Of a DNA stretch of 64,000 nucleotides, positions 62,468-64,000 are shown in pieces (the first letter of the stretch is position 1; each line of letters starts with the position of its first letter). Made by a program: the position numbers and the translations under genes. The notes under the pieces were generated by a model, which did not search any database, had not been told where the DNA came from, and saw nothing but the letters and a program-made list of their open reading frames with translations. This stretch comes from Bradyrhizobium sp. KBS0727 (GTDB lineage Bacteria; Pseudomonadota; Alphaproteobacteria; Rhizobiales; Xanthobacteraceae): NCBI RefSeq assembly GCF_005937885.2, contig NZ_CP042176.1:2351501-2415500 (forward strand), read 5' to 3'.

Positions 62468-64000
62468 GTGTCGATCTTCGTCGCGCTACATCACGTTACG
62501 CATTACAAATATGACCGTGCGATCGATCTCGGCCCGCAAACCGTTCGCCTGCGCCCGGCGCCGCATACACGGACACCGATCCTGAGCTATTCGCTCAAGG
62601 TGACGCCGACGAACCATTTCGTGAACTGGCAGCAGGACCCGCAGGGCAACTGGCTGGCGCGGTTCGTGTTTCCGGAGAAGGCCACCGAGCTCAAGATCGA
62701 GGTCGATTTCACGGCGCAGATGACGGTGGTCAATCCCTTCGATTTCTTCGTCGAGGGATATGCGTCCAGTTTTCCGTTCCAGTACACCAGCGATCTCAAG
62801 ACGGAGCTTGCGCCCTATCTGGCGACGACGGAGCAGGGGCCGAAGTTTGCCGCCTATCTGAGCGAAATCCCGCGCGAGGCCGACAGCACCGTCGACTTCC
62901 TGGTCGCGCTCAACGCGCAACTGCAGAAGAGGGTCAGTTACGTCATCCGGATGGAGCCGGGCATTCAGACGCCGGAAGAGACGCTGGCCTGCGGCTCCGG
63001 GTCATGCCGCGACTCGGCGTGGCTGTTGATCCACATCTTCCGCCACCTCGGGCTCGCCGCGCGTTTCGTCTCCGGTTACCTCATCCAGTTGCGCCCCGAT
63101 ATCGATCCGGTCGAAGGTCCGCGCGAGGTCGAAAGCGATTTCACCGACCTGCATGCGTGGGCGGAAGTCTATCTTCCGGGCGCGGGCTGGATCGGGTTCG
63201 ACGTCACCTCGGGTATGCTGACCGGCGAGGGACACATTCCCGTTGCCGCCACGCCGCATTACCGTTCGGCGGCGCCGATCTCGGGCACGGCCGGCTTCGC
63301 CAATGTCGAATTCGCGTTCGACATGAGCGTCAAACGCATCCGCGAGGCGCCGCGGATCACCCGGCCGTTCTCCGATGAGTCCTGGGCGCGCCTCGACGGT
63401 CTTGGCGAGCAGGTCGATGCCGATCTCACGGCCGAAGACGTGCGGCTGACCATGGGCGGCGAGCCGACTTTCGTTTCGATCGACGATCTGGAATCGCCGG
63501 AGTGGAATATCGCCGCTGTCGGTCCGACCAAGCGGGCTTTGGCCGACGAACTCATTCGCAAATTGCACGCGCGTTTTGCGCCGGGCGGACTGCTGCATTA
63601 CGGCCAGGGCAAATGGTATCCAGGCGAGACGCTGCCGCGCTGGGCGTTTGGGCTCTACTGGCGCAAGGACGGCGTGCCGATATGGAAGAATTCCGACCTG
63701 ATCGCCAAGGTCGATGCCAAGGGTGAGCGGTCCCGGGAGGCAGATGTCGACGACGCCGAGTGGCTGACCAAGGGCATCGCGAAGCGGCTTGGTCTCGGCG
63801 CCGAATACGTGATGCCGGCCTATGAAGATCCGGTGCATTGGCTGCAGAAAGAAGCAGCCTTGCCTATCAACGTCGATCCCAGCGATTCCAAGCTTTCCGA
63901 TCCCGAAGAGCGCGCGCGCATGGCGCGGGAGTTCGATCTCGGGCTGACCACGCCGAGGGGCTTCGTGCTGCCGGTGCAGCGCGTCGACAGTGGCGACGCG
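62468..64000 (+). CDS. Transglutaminase-like/DUF2126 protein, 5' part (runs off window)
   Basis: A frame of 511 codons open to the end of the window, starting at GTG 62468, ten bases after GGAG. An N-terminal bacterial transglutaminase-like domain (VSIFVALHHVTHYKYDRA) is followed by the papain-like triad: Cys in CGSGSCRDSAWLL, His in DLHAWAEVYLPG and Asp in WIGFDVTSG. The next part, RLTMGGEPTFVSIDDLESPE and LHYGQGKWYPGE, is the DUF2126 circularly permuted ATP-grasp-like region typical of >1000-residue proteins. Its function is probably amide or ester bond formation, still undefined. Confidence 0.9.
   Translation, partial: MSIFVALHHVTHYKYDRAIDLGPQTVRLRPAPHTRTPILSYSLKVTPTNHFVNWQQDPQGNWLARFVFPEKATELKIEVDFTAQMTVVNPFDFFVEGYASSFPFQYTSDLKTELAPYLATTEQGPKFAAYLSEIPREADSTVDFLVALNAQLQKRVSYVIRMEPGIQTPEETLACGSGSCRDSAWLLIHIFRHLGLAARFVSGYLIQLRPDIDPVEGPREVESDFTDLHAWAEVYLPGAGWIGFDVTSGMLTGEGHIPVAATPHYRSAAPISGTAGFANVEFAFDMSVKRIREAPRITRPFSDESWARLDGLGEQVDADLTAEDVRLTMGGEPTFVSIDDLESPEWNIAAVGPTKRALADELIRKLHARFAPGGLLHYGQGKWYPGETLPRWAFGLYWRKDGVPIWKNSDLIAKVDAKGERSREADVDDAEWLTKGIAKRLGLGAEYVMPAYEDPVHWLQKEAALPINVDPSDSKLSDPEERARMAREFDLGLTTPRGFVLPVQRVDSGDA

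Noticed and set aside
1..64000. CRISPR array
   Set aside because: The short repeats are dispersed, palindromic and of several families; there is no regular spacing and no cas gene.
1..64000. tRNA, rRNA or known riboswitch
   Set aside because: No cloverleaf, rRNA segment or recognisable aptamer was found in the gaps between genes.
1..64000. A genomic island with integrase, transposase or phage genes
   Set aside because: No such gene was seen. The catabolic genes have the same base composition and codon style by eye as the housekeeping ppc gene; this was not measured.

Overview
The window is GC-rich, densely coded DNA that looks like the chromosome of a Bradyrhizobium/Rhodopseudomonas-type alphaproteobacterium. 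The evidence is indirect: protein families typical of that group (two Liv-type ABC importers, many CoA-ester enzymes, paired chemoreceptors), frequent GTG/TTG starts, 1-14 bp gene overlaps, and nearly twenty short palindromic repeat elements between genes. No rRNA, tRNA, CRISPR array, transposase, integrase or phage gene was seen. The last gene and the first gene are cut by the window edges.

Layout. 0-3.5 kb: two tandem methyl-accepting chemotaxis proteins, each with a hairpin terminator. 3.7-8.1 kb: an RND efflux permease followed by its overlapping membrane-fusion protein. 8.2-11.9 kb: a thiolase-like protein without the nucleophilic cysteine, a decayed gene remnant, and a Baeyer-Villiger-type flavin monooxygenase. 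12-17 kb: a five-gene Liv-type ABC importer on the minus strand. 17.2-26.6 kb: a YghU-type glutathione transferase, two alpha/beta hydrolases, a flavin reductase-like protein, an acyl-CoA dehydrogenase, a nitronate monooxygenase-like protein, a VOC protein, a Bcr/CflA-type exporter, a 5'-truncated pseudogene and a short-chain dehydrogenase. 26.8-36.6 kb: a block of acyl-CoA metabolism (three crotonases, an ACAD10/11-like kinase with a DUF6285 protein, an acyl-CoA dehydrogenase, two acyl-CoA ligases, a dienoyl-CoA reductase-like SDR). 36.7-39.5 kb: phosphoenolpyruvate carboxylase. 39.6-42.2 kb: an MFE-2-like dehydrogenase, a thiolase/SCP-x protein and a DUF35 Zn-ribbon/OB protein in one operon. 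42.4-47.6 kb: amidase with DUF2848, two adjacent 2-oxoglutarate/Fe(II) oxygenases (the second AlkB), and an MFS transporter.

47.7-60.6 kb is the clearest metabolic unit: homoprotocatechuate (3,4-dihydroxyphenylacetate) meta-cleavage. hpaH, hpaF, hpaE, hpaD, a FAH-family protein and a thiamine-diphosphate enzyme run leftward; hpaR runs rightward, with a perfect 12-bp palindrome in the shared upstream region. To the right lie a second Liv-type importer (with a fused LivM-LivG protein) and an HpaI-type aldolase. Together these could import an aromatic acid, cleave its ring and produce pyruvate and succinic semialdehyde. The 4-hydroxyphenylacetate 3-hydroxylase genes are not in the window. 60.8-62.3 kb is a UxaA/GarD-type sugar-acid dehydratase, and the window closes inside a large transglutaminase-like/DUF2126 protein.

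I did not find a clearly new defence or mobile system. The most unusual signals are the two gene remnants next to palindromic elements, the repeat elements placed inside operons and even supplying a stop codon, active-site departures in several enzymes, and the extra thiamine enzyme in the hpa operon.
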